A DNA stretch of 64,000 nucleotides. It comes from Streptomyces roseus (lineage in GTDB: Bacteria > Actinomycetota > Actinomycetes > Streptomycetales > Streptomycetaceae). The position numbers and the translations under genes are program-made. Under the pieces are notes generated by a model. The model was not told the origin of the DNA and made no database searches. It saw only the letters and a program-made list of their open reading frames with translations. Positions 28,219-37,397 of the stretch are shown here, piece after piece. The DNA lies in contig NZ_LFML01000085.1 of NCBI RefSeq assembly GCF_001044425.1, positions 17,246 to 81,245 on the forward strand. The letters are read 5' to 3'. How positions within the stretch are numbered: position 1 is the stretch's first letter; each line of letters opens with the position of its first letter.

Positions 28219-29571
28219 ATGCCGCCCCAGCCCCCTTCCGCCGCAGTGCGGGACGAACCGGTCATACGTGACCGCGGTGACGCCTGCCCCGGCGCGCTGC
28301 GGCTGCACGCGGCGGACGACGGGTACCTGGCCCGGATCCGGATCCCCGGCGGGATGCTCGACGCGGCCGCGGCCCTGCCGCTGGCCGACGCGGCGGACCG
28401 CCTCGGCGACGGGCACATCGACCTCACCTCACGCGGCAACGCGCAGTTGCGCGGGCTCGGCGCGAGCTGCGGCGGTGAGCTCCAGGCCGTGCTGGTGCGC
28501 GGCGGGCTGCTGCCGGCCCCCACCCACGAGCGGGTCCGCAACATCGTCGCATCGCCCCTGACCGGCCTGGACCGGCGCGGTCTGCCCGACGTGGCCCCCT
28601 GGGTGGCGGAGCTGGACCGGCTGCTGTGCGCGAGCACGACGGCGGCCGGGCTGTCGGGGCGCTTCCTGTTCGCCCTCGACGACGGCCGCGGGGACGTGAC
28701 CGCCCTCGACGCCGACGTGAACCTGAGCGCCGTCCGGGACGGGGGCGGGGACCGGGCACTGCTGTGGACCGCCGGCCCGGCGGACGCGCTGCTCGTCGGT
28801 GCGGCCGAGGCGCCGAAGGCGGCGCTCGTGGCCGCGGAGTACTTCCTGGACGCCGCCCGCGAGGCCGGTACCCGGGCCTGGCGGGTGGCCGAGCTGCCCG
28901 CGGAACACGCAATGGATCCGGGCGAGTTGGGCCGCAGGCTGGGCGCCTCCGGGATCTCGGCGGCCGTCGTATGGGGCTCCGCGGCCCCCCGGCGCGGAGC
29001 GCCCCCCGAACCCGGCGTGGTCGAAGGCCCCGACGGGGCCGCCGCGCTCAGCGTGTTCGCGCCGCTGGGCCGCCTCGGCACCGCGCAGTGGCGCGTGCTG
29101 GCCGGGCTCACCGGCCGCCTCCGGCTGACCCCCTGGCGCGGGATCGTCGTCCCCGGCCTGGCCGCCGGCGCCGCCGAGGAGGCGCTCCGCGCCCTCGCCG
29201 AAGCCGGCCTCGTGACCGCCCCCGACGATCCCTGGCGGTCCGTCACCGCCTGTACGGGGCGGCCCGGTTGCGCGAAGTCCCGCGCGGACGTGCGCGCCGA
29301 CGCGCGTGCCGTCGTAGCCCAGGCCCAGGCCCAGGCTCAAACGCAGGCGCACCCCGAGGGGACCCGCCCGCTGCCCGTGCACTGGTCCGGCTGCGAACGC
29401 CGGTGCGGGCACCCCCGGGGCACCGCCTGGGCCGACCTGGTCGCCACCGCCGACGGGTACGACCTCTCCGCGGCCGGACACGCCCCGCGCCGGGCCGTCC
29501 CGGCCCGTGAACTTCCCGCCGCCCTCGCGGCCGTACGCCGCACCACCTCCCACGACGCAGCGAAGAAATGA
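28219..29571 (+). CDS. cobG: Precorrin-3B synthase CobG
   Basis: A 450-residue nitrite/sulfite reductase-fold monooxygenase that uses O2 to make precorrin-3B, the step that marks the aerobic cobalamin route. It has the repeated half-domain HIDLTSRGNAQLRGL. The 4Fe-4S ligands appear as TGRPGCAKS and WSGCERRCGHP. An Ala/Gln run (AQAQAQAQTQ) sits in the linker before the last ligands. The ATG at 28219 is chosen as a leaderless start; ATG 28207 or GTG 28171 in the same frame are alternatives. It overlaps cobH by 4 bp. Confidence 0.9.
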   Translation: MPPQPPSAAVRDEPVIRDRGDACPGALRLHAADDGYLARIRIPGGMLDAAAALPLADAADRLGDGHIDLTSRGNAQLRGLGASCGGELQAVLVRGGLLPAPTHERVRNIVASPLTGLDRRGLPDVAPWVAELDRLLCASTTAAGLSGRFLFALDDGRGDVTALDADVNLSAVRDGGGDRALLWTAGPADALLVGAAEAPKAALVAAEYFLDAAREAGTRAWRVAELPAEHAMDPGELGRRLGASGISAAVVWGSAAPRRGAPPEPGVVEGPDGAAALSVFAPLGRLGTAQWRVLAGLTGRLRLTPWRGIVVPGLAAGAAEEALRALAEAGLVTAPDDPWRSVTACTGRPGCAKSRADVRADARAVVAQAQAQAQTQAHPEGTRPLPVHWSGCERRCGHPRGTAWADLVATADGYDLSAAGHAPRRAVPARELPAALAAVRRTTSHDAAKK

Positions 29572-30215
29572 GCGAGTACACAGTGTTCGAGTACGAGAAG
29601 GACGGCGCGGCGATCTACCGCCAGTCCTTTGCCACGATCCGCGCCGAGGCGGACCTCTCCGGGCTGCCCGCCTCCGTCGCCCAGGTCGCGGTGCGCATGA
29701 TCCACGCCTGCGGAATGACCGACCTGCCCCAGGACCTCGGCTACACCCCGGAGGTCGTCCTGCGCGCACGGGCCGCGCTGCGCGCCGGCGCGCCGATCCT
29801 CTGCGACGTGCAGATGGTCGCCAGCGGGGTCACCCGCAAGCGGCTGCCCGCCGACAACGAGGTGATCTGCACCCTCTCCGACCCCGCCGTGCCGGAACTC
29901 GCGGCGAAGATGGGCACGACGCGCAGCGCCGCGGCCCTCGAAGTCTGGCGGGACCGCGGCCTCCTGGAGGGCTCCGTGGTGGCCGTCGGCAACGCGCCGA
30001 CCGCGCTGTTCCGGCTGCTGGAGATGATCGAGGAGGGCGCCCCGCGCCCCGCCGCCGTCATCGGCGTCCCGGTCGGCTTCATCGGCGCCGCCGAGTCCAA
30101 GGACGCGCTCGCCGCCCACGCCTCCGGCCTCGACCACCTGATCGTGCGCGGCCGGCGCGGCGGCAGCGCCATCGCGGCCGCCGCGGTCAACGCGATCGCG
30201 AGCGAGGAAGAATGA
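29568..30215 (+). CDS. cobH: Precorrin-8X methylmutase CobH
   Basis: A 215-residue enzyme that moves the C-11 methyl group to C-12 to form hydrogenobyrinate. Signature stretches are YRQSFATIRAEADLSG, AVRMIHACGMTDL with the catalytic His, ILCDVQMVASGVTRKRLP and VVAVGNAPTALFRLLEMI. The start codon overlaps the cobG stop (ATGA) and its own stop overlaps the next start in the same way, so the three genes are translationally coupled. Confidence 0.95.
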   Translation: MSEYTVFEYEKDGAAIYRQSFATIRAEADLSGLPASVAQVAVRMIHACGMTDLPQDLGYTPEVVLRARAALRAGAPILCDVQMVASGVTRKRLPADNEVICTLSDPAVPELAAKMGTTRSAAALEVWRDRGLLEGSVVAVGNAPTALFRLLEMIEEGAPRPAAVIGVPVGFIGAAESKDALAAHASGLDHLIVRGRRGGSAIAAAAVNAIASEEE

Positions 30216-31729
30216 GCAGCGCAGCCGGCGACGCGGCCCGCCCCGGAAAGCTGTACGGCGTCGGGCTCGGCCCGGGCGACCCCTCCCTGATGACCCTGCG
30301 GGCCGTCGAGGTGATCGCCGAGGCGCAGGTCATCGCGTACCACAGTGCCCGCCACGGCCGCTCGATCGCCCGATCGATCGCCGCGAAGCACCTGCGCGCC
30401 GACCACGTCGAGGAGCCGCTGGTCTACCCGGTCACCACCGAGACCACCGACCACCCCGGCGGCTACCACGGCGCGATGGAGGAGTTCTACGAGGCCTCCG
30501 CCGCCCGCCTCGCCGCGCACCTGGACGCCGGCCGGACCGTCGCCGTGCTCGCCGAGGGCGACCCGCTCTTCTACGGCTCGTACATGCACATGCACAAGCG
30601 GCTCGCCGACCGGTACGAGGCCGAGGTGATCCCCGGCGTGACCTCGGTGAGCGCCGCCGCCGCCCGCCTCGGCACCCCGCTGGTCGAGGGCGAGGAGGTG
30701 CTGACGATCCTGCCCGGCACCCTGCCCGAGGAGGAGCTCACCGCCCGCCTCGCCGCCACCGACTCCGCGGTCGTGATGAAGCTCGGCCGCACCTTCCCCG
30801 CCGTACGCCGGGCCATGGAGGGCAGCGGCCGCCTCGCCGAGGCCCGGTACGTGGAGCGCGCCACCATGGAGGGTGAGCGGACCGGCGTCCTCGCCGACAC
30901 CGACCCCGACACCGTCCCGTACTTCGCCGTCGCCGTGGTGCCCAGCCGCATCGGCAACCCGGGCAGCGTGCCGTCCGGGCCCGGCGAGGTCGCCGTCGTC
31001 GGCACCGGACCGGCCGGGCCGCTCTGGCTCACCCCCGAGACGCGGCGGGCGCTGGCCGACGCCGAGGTGCTCGTCGGGTACACCACGTACCTGGACCGCG
31101 TCCCCGCGAAGCCCGGCCAGGTCCGGCACGGCTCCGACAACAAGGTGGAGTCGGAGCGCGCCGAGTTCGCCCTCGACCTCGCCCGGCGCGGGAAGCGCGT
31201 GGCCGTGGTCTCCGGCGGGGACCCGGGCGTCTTCGCCATGGCCACCGCCGTCCTGGAGGTGGCCGGGCAGCCGGAGTACAAGGACGTGCCCGTACGGGTC
31301 CTGCCGGGGGTGACCGCCGCCAACGCGGCCGCCGCCGCGGCCGGGGCCCCGCTCGGCCACGACTACGCCACCATCTCCTTGTCCGACCGGCTCAAGCCCT
31401 GGGAGGTCATCGCGGAGCGGCTGCGCGCGGCCGCCGCGGCGGACCTGGTGCTCGCCCTGTACAACCCGGGCTCGCGCAGCCGGACCTGGCAGGTGGCCCA
31501 GGCCAAGGAGCTGCTGCTGGAGCTGCGTCCGGAGCGGACCCCGGTGGTCGTCGCGCGGGACGTCGGCGGCCCCGAGCAGTCGGTCCGCGTCCTCACGCTC
31601 GGTGAACTGGAGCCGTCAGAGGTGGACATGCGCACGATCCTGCTGATCGGCTCCTCGCAGACCCAGGTCACCGAGCGGCCGGACGGCTCCCGCGTGACGT
31701 GGACCCCGCGCCGCTACCCGGAGGCCTGA
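30212..31729 (+). CDS. cobIJ: Fused precorrin-2 C20- and precorrin-3B C17-methyltransferase (CobI-CobJ)
   Basis: A 505-residue fusion of two SAM-dependent tetrapyrrole methylases. Residues 1-250 are CobI (GVGLGPGDPSLMTLRAVEVI, AEGDPLFYGSYMHMHKRL). Residues 255-505 are CobJ (VVGTGPAGPLWLTPETRRAL, VSGGDPGVFAMATAV, LYNPGSRSRTWQ). The fusion is normal in actinomycetes. The two domains act on either side of the CobG reaction. A weak 8-bp hairpin (31728-31748) follows. Confidence 0.94.
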   Translation: MSSAAGDAARPGKLYGVGLGPGDPSLMTLRAVEVIAEAQVIAYHSARHGRSIARSIAAKHLRADHVEEPLVYPVTTETTDHPGGYHGAMEEFYEASAARLAAHLDAGRTVAVLAEGDPLFYGSYMHMHKRLADRYEAEVIPGVTSVSAAAARLGTPLVEGEEVLTILPGTLPEEELTARLAATDSAVVMKLGRTFPAVRRAMEGSGRLAEARYVERATMEGERTGVLADTDPDTVPYFAVAVVPSRIGNPGSVPSGPGEVAVVGTGPAGPLWLTPETRRALADAEVLVGYTTYLDRVPAKPGQVRHGSDNKVESERAEFALDLARRGKRVAVVSGGDPGVFAMATAVLEVAGQPEYKDVPVRVLPGVTAANAAAAAAGAPLGHDYATISLSDRLKPWEVIAERLRAAAAADLVLALYNPGSRSRTWQVAQAKELLLELRPERTPVVVARDVGGPEQSVRVLTLGELEPSEVDMRTILLIGSSQTQVTERPDGSRVTWTPRRYPEA

Positions 31730-31748
31730 CCGGCCTGGCGGGCCGGTC
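31728..31748 (+). terminator. Weak hairpin between convergent cob transcripts
   Basis: GACCGGCC (31728-31735), loop TGGCG, complement at 31741-31748. It overlaps the cobIJ stop codon. The rest of the 163-bp gap before cobK shows nothing further. Confidence 0.45.
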
Positions 31749-31892
31749 CCGGGCGTGACGGCACGTCCGGGGGCGGCCCCCTCGGCACGGCCGGAGGAGG
31801 GCCGCCGGCCGCTCGTCGCCCGCGCGGGTGGGGGCGCGAGCAGGGGTAATCGGCACCGGCCCCGCCGGCGGGAGCCCCGACGGCCGGACGGC

Positions 31893-32663
31893 TCAGGCCC
31901 GGGCCGCCCCGAGCCATTCCAGGGCCGCGTCCGTGTCCTCCGCCTGCGCGACGCCCTCAGGGATCCGGGGCCTGCGCACCACCAGGACCGGGATCCCGGC
32001 CTCGCGGGCCGCGGTCAGTTTGGGGGCGGTCGCGCTGCCGCCGCTGTCCTTGGTGACCAGGACGTCGATCCGGTGCCGCGCGATCAGCTCCCGCTCGCCC
32101 TCCAGCGTGAACGGGCCCCGGTCGAGCAGGACTTCGAGCCTTGGCGGGACCGGCTCGTCCGGCGGGTCCACCGAACGCACCAGGAACCAGGTGTCGGTGA
32201 GGTGCGCGAAGGTGTGCAGGCCCATGCGGCCGGTGGTCAGGAACGCGCGGGAGCCGAGGCCGGGCAGCCGTGCGGCCGCCTCGTCCAGCGAGTCCGCGAA
32301 GGTCCAGTCGTCGCCCGGCCGCGGTGTCCAGCCGGGGCGTCGCAGCGCCAGCAGCGGCACCCCCGTCAGGGCCTGCGCCTCGGCGGCGTGGAAGCTCATC
32401 CGCTCCGCGAACGGATGGGTGGCGTCCACGACGCTGGTGACCTCGTGGGCGACGATCCAGGCGGCCAGGCCCGTGGCGCCGCCGAAGCCGCCGATCCGCG
32501 TGTCGCCCGGCGGGAGCACCGGCGAGGCGACCCGGCCCGCGAGCGAGGTGGTCACCTGACAGGACGGGTCGCCGGCCAGGACCTCCGCGAGGCGGCGCGC
32601 TTCCGTGGTGCCGCCCAGGATCAGGACGTGCCGCCCCGGGAGGGGGGCCGGTTCAGCAGACAT
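31893..32663 (-). CDS. cobK: Precorrin-6A reductase CobK
   Basis: A 256-residue NADPH-dependent reductase that converts precorrin-6A to dihydro-precorrin-6 (6B). Family marks are HVLILGGTTEARRLAEVL at the N-terminus, TSLAGRV, TRIGGFGGATGLAAWI, VVDATHPFAERMS and the late VTKDSGGSATAPKL. It overlaps the cobM stop by 11 bp, so the two are co-translated in the order cobL-cobM-cobK. Confidence 0.95.
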   Translation of the reverse strand: MSAEPAPLPGRHVLILGGTTEARRLAEVLAGDPSCQVTTSLAGRVASPVLPPGDTRIGGFGGATGLAAWIVAHEVTSVVDATHPFAERMSFHAAEAQALTGVPLLALRRPGWTPRPGDDWTFADSLDEAAARLPGLGSRAFLTTGRMGLHTFAHLTDTWFLVRSVDPPDEPVPPRLEVLLDRGPFTLEGERELIARHRIDVLVTKDSGGSATAPKLTAAREAGIPVLVVRRPRIPEGVAQAEDTDAALEWLGAARA

Positions 32664-33402
32664 GCCGGTCGCGCTCGGGGGAGTACAGGTGGCTGTCGCG
32701 GAACTGCTCGGCGCCGAGCGTACGTCCGACCACGATGACCGCCGTGCGGACCAGGCCCGCCTCCTTCACCTGCGCGGCGATGTCGGCCAGCGTGCCGCGC
32801 AGGATCAGCTCGTCGGGACGGCTGGCCATCGCCACCACCGCCACCGGGCACTCGGCCCCGTAGTGCGGCAGCAGTTCGGCGACGACCCGGTCCGCGTAGC
32901 GCGTGGCCAGGTGCAGCACCAGCAGCGCCCCACTGCGGCCGAGCGTGGCAAGGTCCTCGCCGGGCGGCATCGGCGTGGCCTGCTGGGCGATCCGGGTCAA
33001 GATCACGGTCTGGCCGACGGTGGGCACCGTCAGCTCCCGCTTCAGCGCGGCCGCCGCCGCGGCGAACGCCGGGACGCCGGGCACCACTTCGTACGGGATC
33101 CCGGCCGCGTCGAGCCGCCGCATCTGCTCCGCGACCGCGCTGAAGATGGAGGGGTCGCCGGAGTGCAGCCGCGCGACGTCCTGGCCCGCCGCATGGGCCC
33201 GTACGCACTCGGCGACGATCTCGTCCAGGTTCAGCTGCGAGGTGTCGACCAGGCGGGCGTCCGGCGGGCACTCGGCCAGCAGTTCGCGCGGGACCAGGCT
33301 GCCCGCGTACAGGCAGACCGGGGCGGCGGCGAGCCGTCGGGCACCGCGCACCGTGATCAGGTCGGCGGCGCCGGGGCCCGCACCGATGAAGTACACGGTC
33401 AT
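32653..33402 (-). CDS. cobM: Precorrin-4 C11-methyltransferase CobM
   Basis: A 249-residue SAM-dependent methylase that adds the C-11 methyl group to precorrin-4. The N-terminus VYFIGAGPGAADLITVRG and the segments CLYAGSLVP, RLHSGDPSIF and PYEVVPGVPAFAAAAA are typical. The start ATG overlaps the cobL stop (4-bp overlap), and the 3' end runs 11 bp into cobK. Confidence 0.95.
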   Translation of the reverse strand: MTVYFIGAGPGAADLITVRGARRLAAAPVCLYAGSLVPRELLAECPPDARLVDTSQLNLDEIVAECVRAHAAGQDVARLHSGDPSIFSAVAEQMRRLDAAGIPYEVVPGVPAFAAAAAALKRELTVPTVGQTVILTRIAQQATPMPPGEDLATLGRSGALLVLHLATRYADRVVAELLPHYGAECPVAVVAMASRPDELILRGTLADIAAQVKEAGLVRTAVIVVGRTLGAEQFRDSHLYSPERDRHVC

Positions 33403-34697
33403 GTCGTCTGGTCCTCTTCCTCGTTCAAGTCCTGCGCTGTGCGATCGTCCGGCCGAGGCCAGGGCTTGGTCACGGTCCACTGGGTGACCGGCATCGCCTG
33501 CCGCCAGCCCGTGAAACCGCCGACCGCCGCCGCGTGCGCGACGGCCAGTTTGACCAGGTCGCCGCCGTGGCGCCGGTAGCGCTCGGTGAGGACCGCCTCC
33601 GACTCCAGGGTCACGGTGTTGACCACGAGCCGGCCGCCGGGGGCCAGCGCCTCCCAGGCCGCGTCCAGCAGGCCCGGAGCCGTCAGCCCGCCGCCGATGA
33701 ACACCGCGTCGGGGGCCGGGAGTCCGGCGAGGGCGCCGGGCGCGGCGCCGGTGACCACCCGCAGTCCCGGGACGCCGAGCGCCGCCGCGTTGCGGGTGAT
33801 GCGGGCCGCGCGCTCCGGGACGCGCTCCACGGCCACCGCCCGGCAGGAGGGGTGCGTGCGCATCCACTCGATGCCGATCGAGCCGGAGCCGCCGCCGATG
33901 TCCCACAGCAGCTCGCCGGGTGCCGGGGCGAGGGCGCACAGGGTGGCGGCCCGGACATGGCGCTTGGTGAGCTGGCCGTCGTGCTCGTACGCGGTGTCGG
34001 GCAGGCCAGGGGTCGCGCCGAGCCGCGGAACGGCGCTGTCGCGGTCCCGGCGGCACTCCACGGCCACCACGTTGAGGGGGTCGCCCGGCGCGTGGTCCCA
34101 GCTCTCGGCCCGCCCCTCGTACGCGTCCTCGCGCTCGGAGCCGAGCTGTTCCAGCACCCGCATCCGGCTCGGGCCGAAGCCCCGCTCCCGCAGCAGAGCG
34201 GCGATCTCGCCCGGGGTCACCGCTCCGGCGCTGAGCACCAGCACCCGCCGCCCCTCGTACAGCGCGGCCGCGAGCCGGGCCACCGGGCGGCCGACCACCG
34301 TCACCACCTCGGTGTCCTCCACCGGCCAGCCCAGGCGGGCGCAGGCGTACGAGACCGAGGAGGGGTGCGGGTGGACCCGCAGGCGGTCCGGCCCGAGCTC
34401 CTCGGCCAGGGCCCGCCCGATCCCGTAGAACATGGGGTCACCACTGGCCAGTACGGCGATCCGGCGGCCCGCGTGCTCCGCCATCAGCTTCGGGACGGCG
34501 GGCCGCAGCGGGCTCGGCCAGGCGACCCGCTCACCGGCGCAGTCGGCGGCCGGCAGCAGGTCCAGCTGGCGCGGCCCGCCGATCAGCACCTCGGCCCCGG
34601 TCAGCGCGGACCGCGCGGCGGCGGTGAGCCCGGCCCAGCCGTCGGCGCCGAGGCCGACGACCGACACGGGCAGGGGGAGCGGCGGTGCGGAGCTCAC
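33399..34697 (-). CDS. cobL: Precorrin-6B C5,15-methyltransferase/decarboxylase CobL
   Basis: A 432-residue bifunctional enzyme. The N-terminal CbiE-like methylase (VVGLGADGWAGLTAAARSAL, ASGDPMFYGIG) is followed by a CbiT-like domain (KRHVRAATLCALAP, LLWDIGGGSGSIGIEW, AVAVERVPERAARI). It methylates C-5 and C-15 and decarboxylates the C-12 side chain. The GTG at 34697 follows GAGG; the reading before it has no family similarity. First gene of the leftward cobLMK operon, divergent from a short-chain dehydrogenase across about 170 bp. Confidence 0.93.
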   Translation of the reverse strand: MSSAPPLPLPVSVVGLGADGWAGLTAAARSALTGAEVLIGGPRQLDLLPAADCAGERVAWPSPLRPAVPKLMAEHAGRRIAVLASGDPMFYGIGRALAEELGPDRLRVHPHPSSVSYACARLGWPVEDTEVVTVVGRPVARLAAALYEGRRVLVLSAGAVTPGEIAALLRERGFGPSRMRVLEQLGSEREDAYEGRAESWDHAPGDPLNVVAVECRRDRDSAVPRLGATPGLPDTAYEHDGQLTKRHVRAATLCALAPAPGELLWDIGGGSGSIGIEWMRTHPSCRAVAVERVPERAARITRNAAALGVPGLRVVTGAAPGALAGLPAPDAVFIGGGLTAPGLLDAAWEALAPGGRLVVNTVTLESEAVLTERYRRHGGDLVKLAVAHAAAVGGFTGWRQAMPVTQWTVTKPWPRPDDRTAQDLNEEEDQTT

Positions 34698-34866
34698 TGC
34701 GCGGTACCTCGGGAACGAGAAGGGGAGCGGGCGGACGGACCCGCAGCCTACTGGCCCCGGGGAGCGGCCCCCGGGGCCGCCCCCGCGACAAGGGAGGTCT
34801 ACCCTCGGTAACCCCGAGGTGACCGCACCGTGCACCCCACCGTCCCACCGTCGCGAGGGAGCTCAC

Positions 34867-35799
34867 ATGCCTGGCTGGAACGCCGAGAACATCCCCGACC
34901 AGAGCGGCCGCACCGCCGTCGTCACGGGTGCCAACAGCGGGATCGGCTACGCCGCCGCCCGCGAGCTCGCCCGCCGCGGGGCCGACGTGGTGCTGGCCTG
35001 CCGCAGCGCGGCGCGCGGCCGGGCCGCGGTGGTCCGGCTGCGCGCCGAGGTCCCGGGGGCGAAGGCGGACTTCCTCCCGCTGGACCTGGCCGACCTGGCC
35101 TCCGTACGGGAGTTCGCGCACGTCCACGGGCAGCGCAGGCGCTCCCTCGACCTGCTCGTGAACAACGCGGGCGTCATGGCCCTGCCGTACGGGAAGACCG
35201 CGGACGGGTTCGAGACCCAGTTCGGCGTCAACCACCTGGGCCACTTCGCGCTCACCGGACTGCTCCTGCCCCAGCTGCTGTCCGCCGCCCCCGGAGCCCG
35301 GATCGTCACCGTCGCCAGCGGGTTCCACGCGCTCGGCGACGTCGACTTCGACGACCTGAACGGCGAGCGCGGCTACCGGCGCTGGATCGCGTACGGCCGC
35401 TCCAAGACCGCGGGACTCCTCTTCACGCACGAGCTGGCCCGGCGCCTCGCGGCCGCGGGCTCCGGGATCGTCGCGGCCGCCGCGCACCCCGGCTACGCCT
35501 CGACCAACCTGCACGCCGGGGCCTCGCTCCAGGAGGGCCACCGGCCCATGTCGCGGCTGCTGGGCCTCGGCGCCGCCGTCCTCGCCCAGTCGGCGGCCTC
35601 CGGCGCGCTGCCCACGCTGTACGCGGCCACCGCCCCGGACGTGGCGCCCGACGCCTTCTACGGGCCGCCGCTGGGCTGGCGCGGGGCGCCCGCCCGTTCC
35701 TGGCGGGCGAAGTGGACCTTGGACGACGCCTCCGGCGAACGGCTCTGGGCCGCCTCGGAGAAGCTGACGGGCGTCGCCTACGGGTTCCCGGCGCGCTGA
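34867..35799 (+). CDS. Short-chain dehydrogenase/reductase (retinol dehydrogenase-like)
   Basis: A 310-residue NAD(P)-dependent oxidoreductase. The cofactor motif TGANSGIG is at residues 20-27, NNAGVM follows, and the catalytic pair is Tyr176 and Lys180 (YGRSK). NHLGHFALTGLLLP and PGYASTNL are typical of the branch related to retinol dehydrogenases and protochlorophyllide reductases. GAGGGAGCTCAC precedes the ATG. The substrate is unknown and the neighbours give no pathway. Confidence 0.88.
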   Translation: MPGWNAENIPDQSGRTAVVTGANSGIGYAAARELARRGADVVLACRSAARGRAAVVRLRAEVPGAKADFLPLDLADLASVREFAHVHGQRRRSLDLLVNNAGVMALPYGKTADGFETQFGVNHLGHFALTGLLLPQLLSAAPGARIVTVASGFHALGDVDFDDLNGERGYRRWIAYGRSKTAGLLFTHELARRLAAAGSGIVAAAAHPGYASTNLHAGASLQEGHRPMSRLLGLGAAVLAQSAASGALPTLYAATAPDVAPDAFYGPPLGWRGAPARSWRAKWTLDDASGERLWAASEKLTGVAYGFPAR

Positions 35800-35929
35800 G
35801 CGGGCGGGGGCGGCGGTACGGGTCCACCGGAGCGCCCCCGCGTGAGCCCCCCGTCCGCCCCCGGGGTGCCTCGGGGCGCCCCGGACGGGACCTGATCAGC
35901 CGGGCGGCCGGCACGCCAGACTCGGCGCC

Positions 35930-37345
35930 ATGGACGACGACACGGACAACCACCCAGAAGCCCACGAAGCCCACGATCACGCGGTGGTCCTCGGCGCAGG
36001 CCTGGCGGGGCTGCTGGCGGCGCGGGCGCTCGCCCAGCGGTTCGCGCGCGTGACCGTGGTGGAACGGGACGAACTGGCCGACACCGGGCCGGCCTTCAGG
36101 CCCGGTGTGCCGCAGTCCCGGCACGTGCACGTGCTGTGGTCGCGGGGGCTGGACCTGATGGAGGGGCTGCTGCCCGGGGTCACCCGCGAGCTGCTGGCGG
36201 CCGGGGCGGCGCTGATGGAGTCGCCGCGCGACTTCCTGTGGCTGAGCCCGGCCGACTGGTTCCAGCCCGTCCCGGGCTCCCGGATCCTGATCGGGAGCCG
36301 GGAGCTGCTCGACTGGACGGTCCGCCGGGAGGTGCTGCGGGACGAGCGCATCCGGGTCCGCTCCGGCGCCACGGTGACCGGGCTCGTCGCCGGACCCGAC
36401 GGCCGCTCCGTCACCGGCGTACGGCTGCGCGAGGGCGATCCGCTGCCGGCCCGTTTCGTGGTCGACGCCACCGGGCGGACCTCCCGGGCCCCGGCCTGGC
36501 TCGCCGCCCTCGGCCACCCGGCCCCGGCGACCACCCGCTACGACTCCCACCTCGCCTACTCCAGCCGCTACTACGAGATCCCGCCGGATCCCGCGCGCCG
36601 CTGGCAGGGGATCTACGTCCAGGGCCGCCCCGAGAACCCGCGCGGCGGCGTGCTGGTGCCCCTCGACGACGGCCGCTGGCTGGTGACGCTGACCGGCAAC
36701 GGCGAACACGCGCCGCCCACGGGGGAGGAGGAGTTCCTCGACTTCACCCGGACCCTGCGCTCCCCGGTGCTCCACGACGCCCTCCGTGACGCCAAACCGC
36801 TCTCCGCGCCGACGGGCTACCGCAACACCGCCAACGAATGGCGCCACTTCGAGCGCCTCGACCGCTGGCCGGCCGGTTTCGTCGTGATCGGCGACGCCGT
36901 CTGCCGGGTCAATCCCGTGTACGGGCAGGGGATGACGGTGGCCGCCCTCGCGGCGGACGCGCTGGCCGGCGCCATCCGGGGCCTGGCGCCCCGGGAGATC
37001 GCCGCGGCCTCCCGGCGCATCCAGCGGCGTACGGCCGCCGCCTCCGACGTGGCCTGGCAGATCGCCACCAGCGAGGACATGCGGTACCCGGAGACCGACG
37101 GGCCGCCGCCCGACCGGGCCACCAAGGTCCTCCAGGCCTACATGTCCCGGGTGATCGTGGGCGCCAACGCCGACCCGGAGATCTCCCGGCCCTTCTTCGG
37201 CGTGCTGTCGCTGTCACTCTCGCCGAACGTCCTGCTCAGCCCCGCCACCGTGGTACGGGTCCTGTCCAAATGGCGGCTGCCGACCGCCCCGGAGACCGCC
37301 GACTACCCCTCGCACCACAAGGCCCCGGCGGGCTCGGGGCCGTAG
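35930..37345 (+). CDS. FAD-dependent monooxygenase/oxidoreductase (hydroxylase/epoxidase type)
   Basis: 471 residues. The FAD-binding Rossmann motif is VVLGAGLAGLLAARAL near residues 19-34. The second FAD signature GDAVCRVNPVYGQGMTVAALAA sits near residue 325, and VVDATGRTSRAPAWLAAL near 182. These place it with squalene-epoxidase-like and polyketide hydroxylase-like flavoproteins. It has a His/Asp-rich, probably disordered start and no signal peptide. It stands alone between an SDR gene and a protease, so the substrate cannot be inferred. Confidence 0.82.
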   Translation: MDDDTDNHPEAHEAHDHAVVLGAGLAGLLAARALAQRFARVTVVERDELADTGPAFRPGVPQSRHVHVLWSRGLDLMEGLLPGVTRELLAAGAALMESPRDFLWLSPADWFQPVPGSRILIGSRELLDWTVRREVLRDERIRVRSGATVTGLVAGPDGRSVTGVRLREGDPLPARFVVDATGRTSRAPAWLAALGHPAPATTRYDSHLAYSSRYYEIPPDPARRWQGIYVQGRPENPRGGVLVPLDDGRWLVTLTGNGEHAPPTGEEEFLDFTRTLRSPVLHDALRDAKPLSAPTGYRNTANEWRHFERLDRWPAGFVVIGDAVCRVNPVYGQGMTVAALAADALAGAIRGLAPREIAAASRRIQRRTAAASDVAWQIATSEDMRYPETDGPPPDRATKVLQAYMSRVIVGANADPEISRPFFGVLSLSLSPNVLLSPATVVRVLSKWRLPTAPETADYPSHHKAPAGSGP

Positions 37346-37397
37346 CGGGGACGGCGCCGGGCGCCGCCTCCCGGATCCCGGCGGGCCCGGGCCGTGT

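Noticed and set aside
29318..29350. Short repeat CAGGCC inside cobG considered as a repeat element
   Set aside because: It is a brief Ala/Gln codon run in a linker of the protein (AQAQAQAQTQ), not a separate DNA element.
37346..37397. Terminator between the FAD enzyme and protease genes
   Set aside because: The GC palindrome there (GGCGCC repeats) has no loop of workable size and is typical background in this GC-rich DNA.
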